In this document: piece by piece, positions 35,361-45,674 of the stretch
Position numbering within the stretch: position 1 is the stretch's first letter
Layout: every line of letters starts with the position of its first letter
Origin: Posidonia oceanica
Lineage: Eukaryota; Streptophyta; Magnoliopsida; Alismatales; Posidoniaceae
NCBI GenBank assembly: GCA_037176725.1
Contig: JAZBRS010000029.1
Location: forward strand, 129,117,001 to 129,181,000
DNA: 64,000 nt
Reading direction: 5' to 3'
The notes under the pieces: model-generated
Told to the model about the DNA's origin: nothing
The model's database searches: none
Seen by the model: the letters and a program-made list of their open reading frames with translations, nothing else
Position numbers and translations under genes: made by a program

Positions 35361-35514
35361 TTGCTTTGTTTATCCGGTTGTGCTCCGGGTTTGCTTTGTT
35401 TATCCGATTGTGCTCCGGGTTTGCTTTGTTTATCCGATTGTGCTTCGGATTTGCTTTATTTATCCGATTGTGCTCTAGGTTTGCTTTATTTATCTGGTTG
35501 TGCTCTAGGTTTGT
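35360..35514 (+). repeat. Tandem repeat, 30 bp, 5 copies
   Basis: The unit is 'ttgctttgtttatccg' plus '(g/a)ttgtgctc(c/t)(g/a)gg'. It creates a 10-residue repeat in an open frame, which I reject as a gene. Confidence 0.9.
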
Positions 35515-35566
35515 TAAGGGACACGGCCAAGGGGATTACCCAAGGGAGTCAAATAGAAACTTAAAG

Positions 35567-36142
35567 CTTGAGCTGGATCAGTGATCCAACACTCAGAAAC
35601 AACAAGCTGGATCGATGATCCACCACTCGAAAATCAACCTTTAGGCGTTACCCAAAGGGAAAACTGAAATAAAAGGACTGAGCTGGATCGGTGATCCAAC
35701 ACTCAGAGACAACGAGCTGGATCGGTGATCCAACACTCGGAAATCGACCTTTAGGCGTTACTCAAAGGAAAAACTAAAATAAAAGATTGGGCTGGATCGG
35801 TGATCCAACACTCAGAGACAACGAGCTGGATCGGTGATCCAACACTTGGGAATCAACCTTTAGGCGTTACCTAAAGGGAAAGCTGAAATAAAAGACTGAG
35901 CTGGATCGGTGATCCAACACTCGGGAATCAACCTTTAGGCGTTACCCAAAGGGAAAACTGAAATAAAACTGAGCTGGATCGGTGATCCAACACTCGGGAA
36001 TCAACCTTTAGGCGTTACCCAAAGGGAAAGCTGAAATAAAACTGAGCTGGATCGGTGATCCAACACTCAGAGACAACGAGCTGGATTGGTGATCCAACAC
36101 TCAGGAATCGACCTTTAGGCGTTACCCAAAGGGAAAACTGCG
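35567..36142 (+). repeat. Compound tandem array with GGATCGGTGATCC palindromes
   Basis: The palindrome GGATC-GGT-GATCC (or a one-base variant) occurs ten times, each in 'gctggatcggtgatccaacactc', alternating with 'acctttaggcgttacccaaaggga' blocks. Spacing alternates between about 34 and 75 bp. Confidence 0.9.
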
Positions 36143-36149
36143 ATAAAAA

Positions 36150-36475
36150 CACTGAGGGGGTTGCCCAAGGTAAAGCTGTGATAAAACACCAAGGGGGTGG
36201 CCCAAGGTAAAGTTGCGATAAAACACCAAGGGGGTTGCCCAAGGTCAAGCTGCGATAAAACACCGAGGGGGTTGCCCAAGGTAAAGCTGCGATAAAACTA
36301 CCAAGGGAGTTGCCCAAGGTAAAGCTGCGATAAAACACCAAGGGGGTTGCCCAAGGTCAAGCTGCGGTAAAACACCAAGGGGGTTGCCCACGGTAAAGCT
36401 GCGATAAAACTACCAAGGGGATTGCCCAAGGTTAAGCTGCGATAAAACACCAAGGGGGTTGTCCAAGGTAAAGCA
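36150..36475 (+). repeat. Tandem repeat, 37-38 bp, 9 copies
   Basis: The unit is 'caccaagggggttgcccaa' followed by 'ggtaaagctgcgataaaa'. It is related in wording to the 34.4-kb array (GGGGGTTGCCC core). Such arrays next to the 3' part of Tat/Ogre elements are known sources of plant satellite DNA. Confidence 0.9.
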
Positions 36476-36537
36476 AAGGATACTTCTCCGATTATGCTCC
36501 AGGATATCCTAATTTGTTCTCGATTCTGCTTTGGATC

Positions 36538-36621
36538 GTTAGCCGTTGGATTTTCAGCGTTTAGCGTTGGACGGGCTGTTCTCCGCGTCTAACGTTGGAT
36601 GGCTTGACGGCCACGTATAAT
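36538..36621. repeat. 28-bp palindrome modules upstream of the first accessory gene
   Basis: Two clear modules, 36566-36593 (GTTGGACGG...GCGTCTAAC) and 36594-36621 (GTTGGATGG...ACGTATAAT), follow a weaker one at 36538-36565. Confidence 0.8.
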
Positions 36622-36721
36622 GACTCGATACAGACTGCCTTCCTTTCCTATTTTGGTATCACCGTTTTGGCAGTAAATCTTTGATTTTCTCTGTGTTTCC
36701 TTTCTGATGAAGGCCTCAAGG

Positions 36722-36734
36722 CCTATATTAAACC
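36722..36734 (+). promoter_or_regulatory. TATA-like box of DUF7745-like gene 1
   Basis: CCTATATTAAACC lies 100 bp after the palindrome pair and about 97 bp before the ATG at 36821. Confidence 0.5.
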
Positions 36735-36820
36735 TCTTTTTGGCTTAGATCTGTAGAACAAACACTGATCTTTCTCTCTTTATTGATTTTTGTCATTTGC
36801 AAAGAGTTGCGCTTCCTCTC

Positions 36821-38177
36821 ATGGATTTGAATGAGATCCCGCGTCATGCTTTTCGAGTGGCTGTCTTTTCTTCTCCTTCTGATATGGTGCAACTTCGGCT
36901 GGAGACTATACCTAATCACCTGGCGAACCTTTTGGTGAATGAGAAGGTAGTTTCCGCTTTTGTTATTACTTCATGCTCTTATTCTTGTATCCTTCTATTT
37001 CTGCTGATTTTCTATTCCATAGCCCTTGGCTTCTGCAAATAGCAACCGCGATTCAAAAGCCTACCAGTTGGACTAGGTTCAGCACTTCCGTTCTTGGGCG
37101 TTGAAGAAGTATCGGGAGCGCTTGGAGGAGACTGGCCTTTGTCAAGCTCTCCGTCAATTGTGGCAGCCTGTTGATTGGAAGGCACTTTTCGGCCTCTGCG
37201 GGCTGTGGAATCCTCTGACTCATACATTTTTCATCTCCTCAGGGGAGTTGACTATTCTTTTGGAGGAGCTGAGCATCCTTTGAGGCACTCAACAGGCCAA
37301 CCCGTCCATTTATTCCAGAGACGCCTATCTTTTGCCAATCGGGGTGGTGGGCTCTTTCTCTCTCTTGAAGCGCATCTTCGGCCCTGTTGTTGTGCTAGAG
37401 GACCTGGTGCTAGACGGCTGTATCAACCTCGCATCTTTGTGGAAGTTTTTCTGGAAGCAGCGCGATAGCATCCATTCCAAGGCTTCTTGCTTAGAGTGCA
37501 TCTTCGTTCTGATTAGGGGGCTAGTACTCTTCCCAAACGAAGCCCTAACCATCAGCGCCTATCATGTCGAGCTCATGTGCATCTGTGTTCGCAACCCGGA
37601 GAAATGCCTGAGTCAATCTATGTTGGCTTTTACTATTCGGGGCTTATCCAGTGCTTGTCTCAGGGGACCGTTCTTCGGCTCGCCTTTCCTTGTTCTGCGC
37701 TGGCTAGAGGAGCATTTTCTGTTGTCTTCTCTTGATGCCAACCTTCCCTTGGAGGAGTACATTCGCCGACTATGTGCCTGTGAAGTCAAGCCCCAGATGG
37801 ACTCCTTCAGTCCTCCTTCGTCATTCTGAACAGTATCTGACCCAGAGTACTTCTTGATGCTGATTGGGGCGATAGAGTTTGTGAGGTACAACCCCCAACG
37901 ATGCTTCTCAATGCTGGGCACTCCTAGGGCCATACCTCCCTTGCCTCGTTTCTCTGACATGATTCTCCTGTGCTTGAGAGACACCCCTGGGGACATCATT
38001 CAGGTATTTTATCAAGCCGGCACTTGGGACGAGAAGGGATGGAACCGTGTCCTCTCTTCGTGGGAAAGTTCGAACGCAGACCGTGAAGCCATCTCCCTTG
38101 CCACTCATGATGCATGGTATGAGGGCATGAGGCCCAAATTAATTATTGAATTTCCTACCAAGAAACAGAGGATGTAA
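36821..38177 (+). pseudogene. DUF7745-like accessory gene 1 (retroelement-associated)
   Basis: Exon 1 is 36821-36946 (MDLNEIPRHAFRVAVF..., 42 codons, donor AAG/GTAGTT). Exon 2 runs from about 37077 to the stop at 38175-38177 in one frame, with only two interruptions, TGA at 37281 and TGA at 37827. The approximately 408-residue product resembles the plant-specific DUF7745/putative transposon domain: FRSWALKKYRERL, WNPLTHTFFISSGELTILLEEL, then SLWKFFW and LIRGLVLFPNEALTISAYHVEL, FFGSPFLVLRWLEEHF, and a basic end TKKQRM. It is homologous in layout to the gene at 42.6-43.9 kb. Its function is unknown. The acceptor of exon 2 is weak. Since the nearby pol is on the minus strand, this gene is antisense to it. 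Confidence 0.7.
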
Positions 38178-38308
38178 TCAATATTGTGGCTTTTATCATC
38201 AATAAAATTTCATTTTGTTCTTTTCTATTTCTTTTCAATAAATTCGTATGACTTTTACCAAGAGAACTAGGAAAAAATAGAGTTCAGAAACTTCCCTAGA
38301 TTTAAAAC

Positions 38309-38456
38309 GTTATACGTGGAGAATGGAGCGGCCAACGTTATACGCTGGAATAGCAGCGGATAACGTTTTAGCTTTCGAAACATTGGACTAGCTGAATCTC
38401 ACGGATAACATTTCAACTTCCTCGATGCGTTGGACGTCCCAGATCATGCGTATAAC
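38309..38456. repeat. 28-bp palindrome modules upstream of the PMD gene
   Basis: Pair at 38309-38336 and 38337-38364 (GTTATACGT...GCGGCCAAC, GTTATACGC...GCGGATAAC), then singles at 38382-38409 (ATTGGACTA...ACGGATAAC) and 38429-38456 (GTTGGACGT...GCGTATAAC) with a truncated 19-bp piece between. Confidence 0.85.
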
Positions 38457-38463
38457 ATTGAAT

Positions 38464-38474
38464 GATATAAAACC
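38464..38474 (+). promoter_or_regulatory. TATA box of PMD gene
   Basis: GATATAAAACC lies 8 bp after the last palindrome module and about 140 bp before ATG 38605. Confidence 0.6.
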
Positions 38475-38604
38475 TTCGTCCTACGCAATAGGCGGTCACC
38501 TTGCTTGCTTTCCTCCTTCTTCTCCGGCAACTGCGAGCTCTCCTTGACCTCTGGTGAACTCGGTGTGCGGTGGTTCCTTCATTCCTCTCTCCTTTTTTGT
38601 GAAA

Positions 38605-41600
38605 ATGCAACGGTTCGGCAAGGTGTACATGAAACCGACGAAACGTGCTCGAACGGGACTTGGGCCGTCGTCCCTCGGCGAGCTTGGGGCAGCTCCGACA
38701 GAAACTCCGGTGGTGACAGAGGTGGTGAGAATGGTTGTAGAGGGCACGGCTGTGGTGGGCACGGCTGTGGAGGCTGAAACGGCCGAGGTGGCGCCTGTGG
38801 AAGCGGCAGTGACGGCTGTGGAGGCTGCAGAGGTGGTGGAGACCACGGAGGCTAAGACAGCGTCTGAGGCCGTGGTGGTGGGTTCGACTACTATGGAGGC
38901 CGGGGTGGCAGTTCTGGCTGCTGTGGTGGGTCCAGATACTATGGAGGCTGGCGAGGCGGCTGGCGGCGAGGCTGCGAAGGCAGGGGCGAAGCTGGGTTCT
39001 GGTTCCAGCAGCTCCTTCAACTACGAGGACTCGAAGGAGGAGTCCGAGGAGACAGTCTTGGAGATGAGGTCCGAGGCTGGTTCGGACGAGGTGGGCCCTG
39101 TGGTGGAGCCGGATGCGAGGCTGGTCGATCCCCTCATCGTGCAGTTCGGTGAGGATGACGGTTGGTGGTGGAACATCGTGGATTTTGTCCGATGGGAGGC
39201 GGAGGGCGGCACGAGAGATCCCTCGGACTACTGGCGGGATCAGATCCCTCGAGACGAGATGCAGGCGTCAGGACCGCATAGGGATGCATCCCGATTGGAG
39301 TATGCTACCGCCACGTTAGCCTCGAGAGGGCAGGTAGTCACTTTTCACTCTTCCTTTGTTTGATTTAATCATTCAGCTTGACTAACAGCCTTTTTTATTT
39401 TTCCAGAGTCGAGCACCTGCCGTGACCTGCTGCTACTGGGGACAGGTCTGCCGGTCCTACGTCTTGCTGACTCCCTTCCAACAAGAGCGTCTAGATCAGA
39501 TGGGATTCGGACACTTCCTGTCCATCCCGGACTTCCCCCTTCGTCCGATGTTCTTGGAGGCCGTTGTGGAGCGATGGAACTTCCGCACTAGCTCGATCGT
39601 CATGAGGGCGGGCGAGTTCATTATCTCTCTTGAGGACATGGTGCGGCTAACCGGTCTATGGATCACAGGTCGACCGGTGACGGGGCCGGTGCACTTGGAC
39701 TACTCAATCTTGGCACGGCAGCTCGTCGAACAACAGTTGGCCATGAGCGGACAGCAGCTCGTGGTGATTACCTCCGTTGTTCGCTGGGTCAGTGCTTTGG
39801 CAGAGACGGTGGTTGGATTGGGCGTGGAGGCCGATCAGCAGTTGCGGGCCTTCCTACTGGTGCTGTTCGGAGAGGTGCTCTTCTCGCACGCCTCCTTGAA
39901 GTTGTCTGCGTGGTTCCTCCCCCTCTTGGCGGACTTGGAGCGAGTGGGAGAGTATGCTTGGGGTGCGGCTAGCTTGGCGTACTTGTACTCCACCCTCTTC
40001 CACTTTATAGATGGCAGTTCTCGCCAGCTAGGCAGGAACTTGCCATTTCTTCAGGTAAAAGCACATGCTTAAATTTGCAATCTTCAAAAATATTGCTGAA
40101 TATTATGTGTTGTTGAAAGTTTCCTCGTTTTCTATGCAGATGTGGGCGTGGGACCACTTTGCTTTCTTGTGTCCTACCCCTCCTCCAGTTCCTCCGACGA
40201 GCCTACCTTTCCCCCGAGGATTATTCTGGGCTGATGCTGAGCAAGCCCTCGAGCCTGCGGATGACAACTGCTATGTCGGTCATCTGTTTTTCGAGTTGCT
40301 GGTCCTGGCTCAGGTAACTTGCCTCTTTTGACTTTTCAGCTTATGTTTATTCATTTATGCTGCTTGCTGACACGCATTGCTCCTTTCAGGTAGTCTGGCG
40401 TCCATATGCTGAGGAAGAGCATGCGGACGTTCTTGAGATTGCCCGTGACTGGGCAATTTTTGACCGAGACGTGTGGATCTACTGTTGGAACCACTGCCAT
40501 TTCCAGCAGATTGGCAGGGCGCTACGACAGTTGGGGCGTCGGCAAATTCAGCCTCTACCTCCCCCTCACAGGATTTGGCGAGAGACTCGGGGTGGAGGCA
40601 GCCATGCTCGTCACTGGGTGGATGTCTACAGTCCGCAGCTCCTGGACTGGACTCGCTGTGGTTCTCCCGCTTCGACAGACGCGATAGAGGAGGATGAGGT
40701 GGTGTGGGTCGAGAGTTCTCTTCTTTGATGGTCTTCCACCGGTCCCACTTCCTTGGGAGCGGGAACCTTCCTTTAGGGGACATAGATCCCAGGGAGGCGG
40801 TGATGTCCCATGCAGCTCTGCTAGGTGAGGCGCGGTCCTATCGAGCCCAGCTGGAGATAGCGGTGAGCTTCTGATTTTTAATTTGTAACTTGTTGATTCA
40901 CATTTGATAACTTGCTGACTTGCTTTCCTTCCTTCGCAGCTCAAGGCGGCAGATGAGCAGGCTCAGCGGGAGCATAGTCTAACTCAGCAGCTCTCCGCTC
41001 TGACCGGAGAGATCGAGCACCTGCGTGCTTCTACCTCTCAGGTAGCTTCATATTTCTTGTAGCTTTTACAGTTTGATTATGAATTGTGGCTGACTGTATT
41101 TCCTTTCTTTGCAGCCCTCAACTAGCACCGCCCCTCCTCCGGACCATTCAGAGGAGATTTCCTGTCTCCAGGATAAGGTATAAATGTCTTTATTTATTTT
41201 TCCTTTCTGCTTTTAGCTAAATTCCTCTTGATTCTGACATTACTACTTGTAGGTTGCTTATCTAGAGAGTGAACTGAAGGAGCAGGATGGTCACTTCATC
41301 GCTACTAGCTCTGTTGGGATGTTGGAGGAGCTGGAGGGGACTGTTGCTGCTAGGGATGCTCAGATTCAGGAGCTGGAGCAGTAGGTTGCTGACAGAGATA
41401 CCGAGATTGCCCTGGCTCAGGCGGTATGATTTGATTCGATGCTCCTTTATGTCCTTTATGTCTTTGCTTGTGTCTGATATTCTGGCTGCTTCCTTTCGCA
41501 GGGCACGGTGGGGGTCACCTCTCAGCTTGAGTTTGAGTTAGGGCATTACCGAAGGTTTGCCTTCATGATTGGTGCCATGCTCGGGGTGCCTGTTCCTCCT

Positions 41601-41675
41601 GTACCAAGCCACCAGTCGGGTAGCCACCGCTCTCGGTCTATCTCCAGGGCTTCGTCGGGAGTTTCTGTTCACTAG
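38605..41675 (+). pseudogene. Plant mobile domain (PMD) coiled-coil gene, eight exons
   Basis: Exons: 38605-39333, 39407-40054, 40140-40313, 40390-40862, 40940-41041, 41115-41177, 41253-41423 and 41502-41675. All introns are GT-AG and, except in exon 4, phase 0 throughout, giving about 845 residues. Residues 1-243 are an Ala/Glu/Val-rich acidic region. Residues about 244-600 form a plant mobile domain: LLTPFQQERLDQMGFGHFL, PMFLEAVVERWN, FIISLEDMVRLTGLWITGRP, WGAASLAYLYSTLFHF, then QMWAWDHFAFLCP, VVWRPYAEEE and GRALRQLGRRQIQPLPPP. The C-terminus is a coiled coil. PMD proteins (MAIL/MAIN group) act in the nucleus in silencing and development, and many copies sit in transposons. Defects: exon 4 is 473 nt, so a one-base frameshift lies near 40720, and TAG at 41382 interrupts exon 7. 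The final frame ends at TAG 41673-41675. Confidence 0.8.
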
Positions 41676-42242
41676 TCGCCTCGACCTCCTACCGCTCCTT
41701 CTACGGCTCCTCCTTCAGCTCCCGAGGGTGAGGGAGAGAGTGCTCCTTAGCTTTCTTGTACTTCAGGGGTATGCCCCGGTGATTTTGTAGAACAACTATA
41801 TATATATATTTTTTTTGAAATGATATGGATTTTTGCACACTCAGTAAACTTGTCAAATATCTCTTTTTAAATACCTTTCTCGGAGTTAAAATGAGCTTAA
41901 GCGACCATTATAATAAAGTAATGGCTCTTAATTCAGATTAACTTGAAACCAGCATATTCATGTGAAATAGTATGTAAATGACATAGTTATAAAGAATGAT
42001 TTCACTTGGAAGCTTTAAAATCAAGTTTTGAAGTTGTCGGCGCTTAAGCGACCCCTTAACTTGATGAAATGAACAATCAGTGATTCTGAATGGCTCGGAT
42101 GTCTAAAAAATATGAAACCAACGCTCACACGTGTATTTCAACTCAGTTAAACCTCTGGGACTGATAAAAATGGTTCATGCAGCATAATTACAGATTAGGG
42201 GGTGATTCAGCCAAGTTTAGTGACTTAAGTCACTGATAAAAC
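41676..42242. other. 3' flank of the PMD gene and spacer
   Basis: No gene. A short TA run lies at about 41799-41808, and the word 'cttaagcgacc' occurs near 41898 and 42047. The stretch ends in the palindrome modules of the next gene. Confidence 0.5.
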
Positions 42243-42374
42243 GTTACACGCCTCATCTGGCGCGGCCAACGTTATCCACTGCATTTTCTGCGTCCAACGC
42301 CGAAAAGCTGATTTAAACGTTATATGCCTCACATGGCACGGCTAACGTAGGACACACTTGATCTCGCGTACAAC
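42243..42374. repeat. Two palindrome pairs upstream of accessory gene 3
   Basis: 28-mers at 42243-42270, 42271-42298, 42319-42346 and 42347-42374, in two abutting pairs 20 bp apart. Examples of arms: GTTACACGC...GCGGCCAAC, GTTATCCAC...GCGTCCAAC. Confidence 0.85.
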
Positions 42375-42484
42375 GAAGCGAGTCCAAAATCCTTTCTTTC
42401 CTTTCTTGTTATTCGCTAATCTTCTAGAATGTTTCGAAATTTTCTCAATGCCCGCGTGGGGAGATTTCCCACGATTCTTCCTAT

Positions 42485-42497
42485 GCTTATAAAAGTC
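42485..42497 (+). promoter_or_regulatory. TATA box of DUF7745-like gene 3
   Basis: GCTTATAAAAGTC lies 111 bp after the last palindrome module and about 104 bp before ATG 42591. Confidence 0.6.
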
Positions 42498-42590
42498 TGG
42501 CTACCCCTTGGAATTTGTGCACACTTGCCCCTTGCATCCTTGCTTATTTTCTCTTGACTTGTGCTTCTTCCTCTCTTCTCCCCTGTTCTC

Positions 42591-43935
42591 ATGGCTTCTA
42601 GTTCAGTCCCCAATGTTTTCATGAACAACAAGAAGGGAGCTGCAAAACCTTTGGAGGAGATTGAAGGGCATATGATGTCCCATATCAAAGCGGGGAAGGT
42701 ATGATTTTCCTTCATTGATCCTTCTAGTCTCTCTTGTTCTTCATGCTTTTAACTTTATTTGCAGGAAATCCTCAACTTCACAAAGACACCATGCTTTGAT
42801 AATGACTTCCCTTACTATTCTCCTTGGGTGAAGGACTTCGTACTTTGGGCTCAGGAAAGGAAATCCGTTTTGACCCGTTCACGCTTTGGTGGACTTCTGG
42901 ATTTATTGGACACAACCTTGGATTGGCCTCTGCTCCATGCCACATGCGCCTTCTAGAGTCCTGAGACTCATACTTTCTTCTTTGGGGGCTGTGAGATGAC
43001 GATCCTAGTGGAGGATGTTCATGGCCTGCTTGGTGTGACTCATATTGGAATGGCCCAACCAGATATTGATTTTCCATTGCCATGCAGGACAACGGATATG
43101 TAGATATTCATAGACCGTATCTTCACTGCTCTGCCTACTTTCCCAATGATTAGAAGTCGCCGACTCAACTTGGCGCATTTATACTACAGCTTCCGGCGGA
43201 TCGAGGACTCTGCCTCCTAGGATCAATTGCTGGTGTGTCTACATTTATTGATTGGAGGCCTCACCCTATCTGTCTCCAGAGACTTCTCCTTGGATGTCTA
43301 TCACACTGAGTTCTTGATAGGCCTTACTGAGCATTTTTGGCATTCTCCTTCAGTCGCCATCCTTGCAGCTACATACCTTGGTTTGACCAGTGTCTCAACT
43401 AGAGGGAACTTTGTCGGCTCTCCTTTTCTTCTTTCCAGATGGCTACAGGTCCATTTCCCGAGGCTCAAGCCTGTGAGGACTGATTTGATTGAGGAAAGGG
43501 TTTGCTCTTTGTCTTCTGCCCCTATTTATATCTTTTCACCTTCCATGCCCTTCTATCATAAGCACCAAGCGCAAGGTTCTTCAGTTGAGTTGGAGCTGAT
43601 AGGGCCCACTCACTTTGTGGTGTACAACTCCCATCGCTGTTTTGAGATGGTGGGGCAGAAGAAAGGGGTGTCGCCTCGGCTAAGTTCTATTCCTCGTATT
43701 CTGACTCGGGAGCGTGGCTTCCATCTGATGCAGTGATGGTGTACTACATCCGGGCTCTTTAGTCGTCTCTGGATAGCCATGATGATTTAGATGGGACCTC
43801 AGCTACTCCTTTGACTTGCTGCCTACTATGGGAGGATGCGCACTGGAGTTGGTATTCAAAGCTACCGTCCAAACCCGAGGAGTGGGTTGAAGCAACCGGC
43901 GTGCTGTGCAAGAAGAGGAAGAAGACAATTAGATA
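42591..43935 (+). pseudogene. DUF7745-like accessory gene 3
   Basis: Exon 1 is 42591-42698 (MASSSVPNVFMNNKKGAAK..., 36 codons, donor AAG/GTATGA). Exon 2 starts at 42765 after TTTGCAG. The frame of exon 2 shows WVKDFVLWAQERK, LDLLDTTLDWPLLHATC, ETHTFFFGGCEMTILVEDVHGLLGV, LLIGGLTLSVSRDFSLDVYHTEF and GNFVGSPFLLSRWLQVHF, the same succession as gene 1 at 36.8-38.2 kb. It is a pseudogene: TAG codons at 42954, 43101 and 43218, a frameshift near 43735, and one more TAG shortly after. The shifted frame ends in a basic tail with KKRKKTIR before TAG 43933. The function of the family is unknown. Confidence 0.7.
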
Positions 43936-44126
43936 GGCAATTATTGTAATTCATGTCATTTTTGACCCATGTACTTTTATTTTCAAGGAAATAAATATCT
44001 CTTTCATTTTTTTATCCTTGTTCATGTGCTTTGGACTGTTTTGGGCTTAGAAATACTCCCTAATGATTTCAGCATGGGATCAAGGCCCCTCTTTAAGAAT
44101 TCTGCAGCTTAAGTCACAGTTAAAAC

Positions 44127-44253
44127 GTAAGACGCTCAAACTGGAACTTATAACGTAAGATGCCTCATATCTCGCGGCTAACATTTCTCTGGTGATCGTT
44201 GTCCGCTCCAGATGGCGCGTCCAACATTGGACGCTGCGTTTTGCTCGTTTAAT
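44127..44253. repeat. Two palindrome pairs after accessory gene 3
   Basis: 28-mers at 44127-44154, 44155-44182, 44198-44225 and 44226-44253 (for example GTTGTCCGC...GCGTCCAAC followed by ATTGGACGC...). No gene follows on the plus strand, so a fourth gene may have been lost here, or these belong to a minus-strand promoter. Confidence 0.8.
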
Positions 44254-45670
44254 GCGTCTGAACTATTTTTCTGTACAATCTTGGCAAATTTGTTATTCCA
44301 TCTAGGGGTATTATTGCCCCTAGGCCAAAGTGACCTCTGAAAACTCAGATACATCCTTAACATGGCTTCAAAAAACTTAGGAATAACATATATACAATGC
44401 ATGCTTTAAACCAACCTAATGCTATGAAAGAAAAAGTCTTAATGCAATGAAAAAATAAGGGAAACTTAGGTTTTGGATAACAAGCATTGGCCTCAGCTTT
44501 GTTGTCTAAAGATGGTATACCTAGCGAGGGATTGTTTCTTCTTGAAATTGCAATCTTGGCTCGTAGGCGAATACCAAGTGACCATCCTGAGTAGGAGGGG
44601 TCAAGTACGACACAGAGTCGTAAAATTTTCTAAATTTTTGCATCATCGGCCTTACTTGTTATCAATTTTATGAGGTGATGTTGGTTGGGTAGATTTTACT
44701 CTACTCACTATATTTGGATTTTTGATCTTTTGCCATTTTTTGGATTTTTGGTTTCATCATTTTTTGGATTTTTGACTTTATCATTTTTTTGGACTTTATG
44801 GTTTTATTATTTTTTTGGAATTTTAGTTTTATCATTTTTTTGGAATTTTGACTTTATCATTTTTTTGGATTTTTGGTTTTATCTTCTTTTTTTTTGGAAT
44901 TTTGTCTTTATCTTTTTTTTTTGATTTTTGACTTTATCATTTTTTTTTTGGATTTTTGTAGGAGAAGAAGAATCTTCCAAGAAGTTGGGAAACAAGAGAC
45001 CTCATGGTTGGAAAACCATGACAGTTTGGTCCCTTGTGCATCTCAGAGCCATGGATACTTCAGGCTTGCTTTGGCACTTAACTACCCCTAGACCTAGGCT
45101 TCTGCCCCTTACCTCTAAGTGTACAGTGCAGGATGTGGGTGGAAGGAAGGTCAATGTCCTATCCTAAGATTTCAGCTAAAGATTGGAAGCCTATACCCCT
45201 CCCAGTTCAAGGTTGATCCTTACTACGCTCAATATTTTCCCAGTTTTTTAGTTTTGACTCCTGGATAGCTCTTTGTTGCCTTCTTTTCCATTCTCTTACT
45301 TTTCTTGCACATGGACAGCTTCTTTGCTGCCTTCTTTTCTTTTCTTTTCTAGGTATTTTGGCAAGTAGTCTCACCCCGTTTGAGTGCTCGGTCAATGGAT
45401 ACTCGTTCCTTGACGAACCGAGACACTCTTCTATTTGGTACACTCCCCTCTTTTTTGCGTTTCTAAGTTTTGGCCTTAGATACCTACCCGATTTGTACTA
45501 GGGTAACGTGTCTGACTCAAGGGATGTGTGCGGACTTGTTGTTCATGAACTGGGAGGGGGCTTCTTATGATTTGCCTCTATGTCAGTGTTGGACCATTTT
45601 CCCTCTTTCTCCCACAAGGTGTTTGTGAGGTGAGGTTAAGGTATGACTCTTAGACTTTGGAAACAGTAGG
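44254..45670. other. Non-coding spacer with T-rich minisatellite
   Basis: No gene. Bases 44700-44960 are a minisatellite of about 26 bp built from 'tttttggatttttg' and 'ttttatca' words, roughly ten copies. In minus orientation this is the 3'UTR just after the integrase of the Tat-like element. Confidence 0.7.
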
Positions 45671-45674
45671 TGCT

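Noticed and set aside
35315..35584. Frame with five repeats of a 10-residue hydrophobic unit
   Set aside because: Translation of a 30-bp tandem repeat, not a membrane protein.
36015..36341. Minus-strand frame with repeated LPWATPS-type units
   Set aside because: Translation of the 37-38 bp tandem array.
34420..36475. CRISPR-like direct repeats
   Set aside because: Units are contiguous without unique spacers, and the genome is a plant.
38496..39020. Minus-strand Ala/Ser/Thr-rich frame of 174 codons
   Set aside because: Shadow of the PMD gene exon 1, whose plus-strand frame joins in phase to conserved exons.
40355..40944. Minus-strand frames opposite PMD exon 4
   Set aside because: Shadows of the conserved plus-strand exon.
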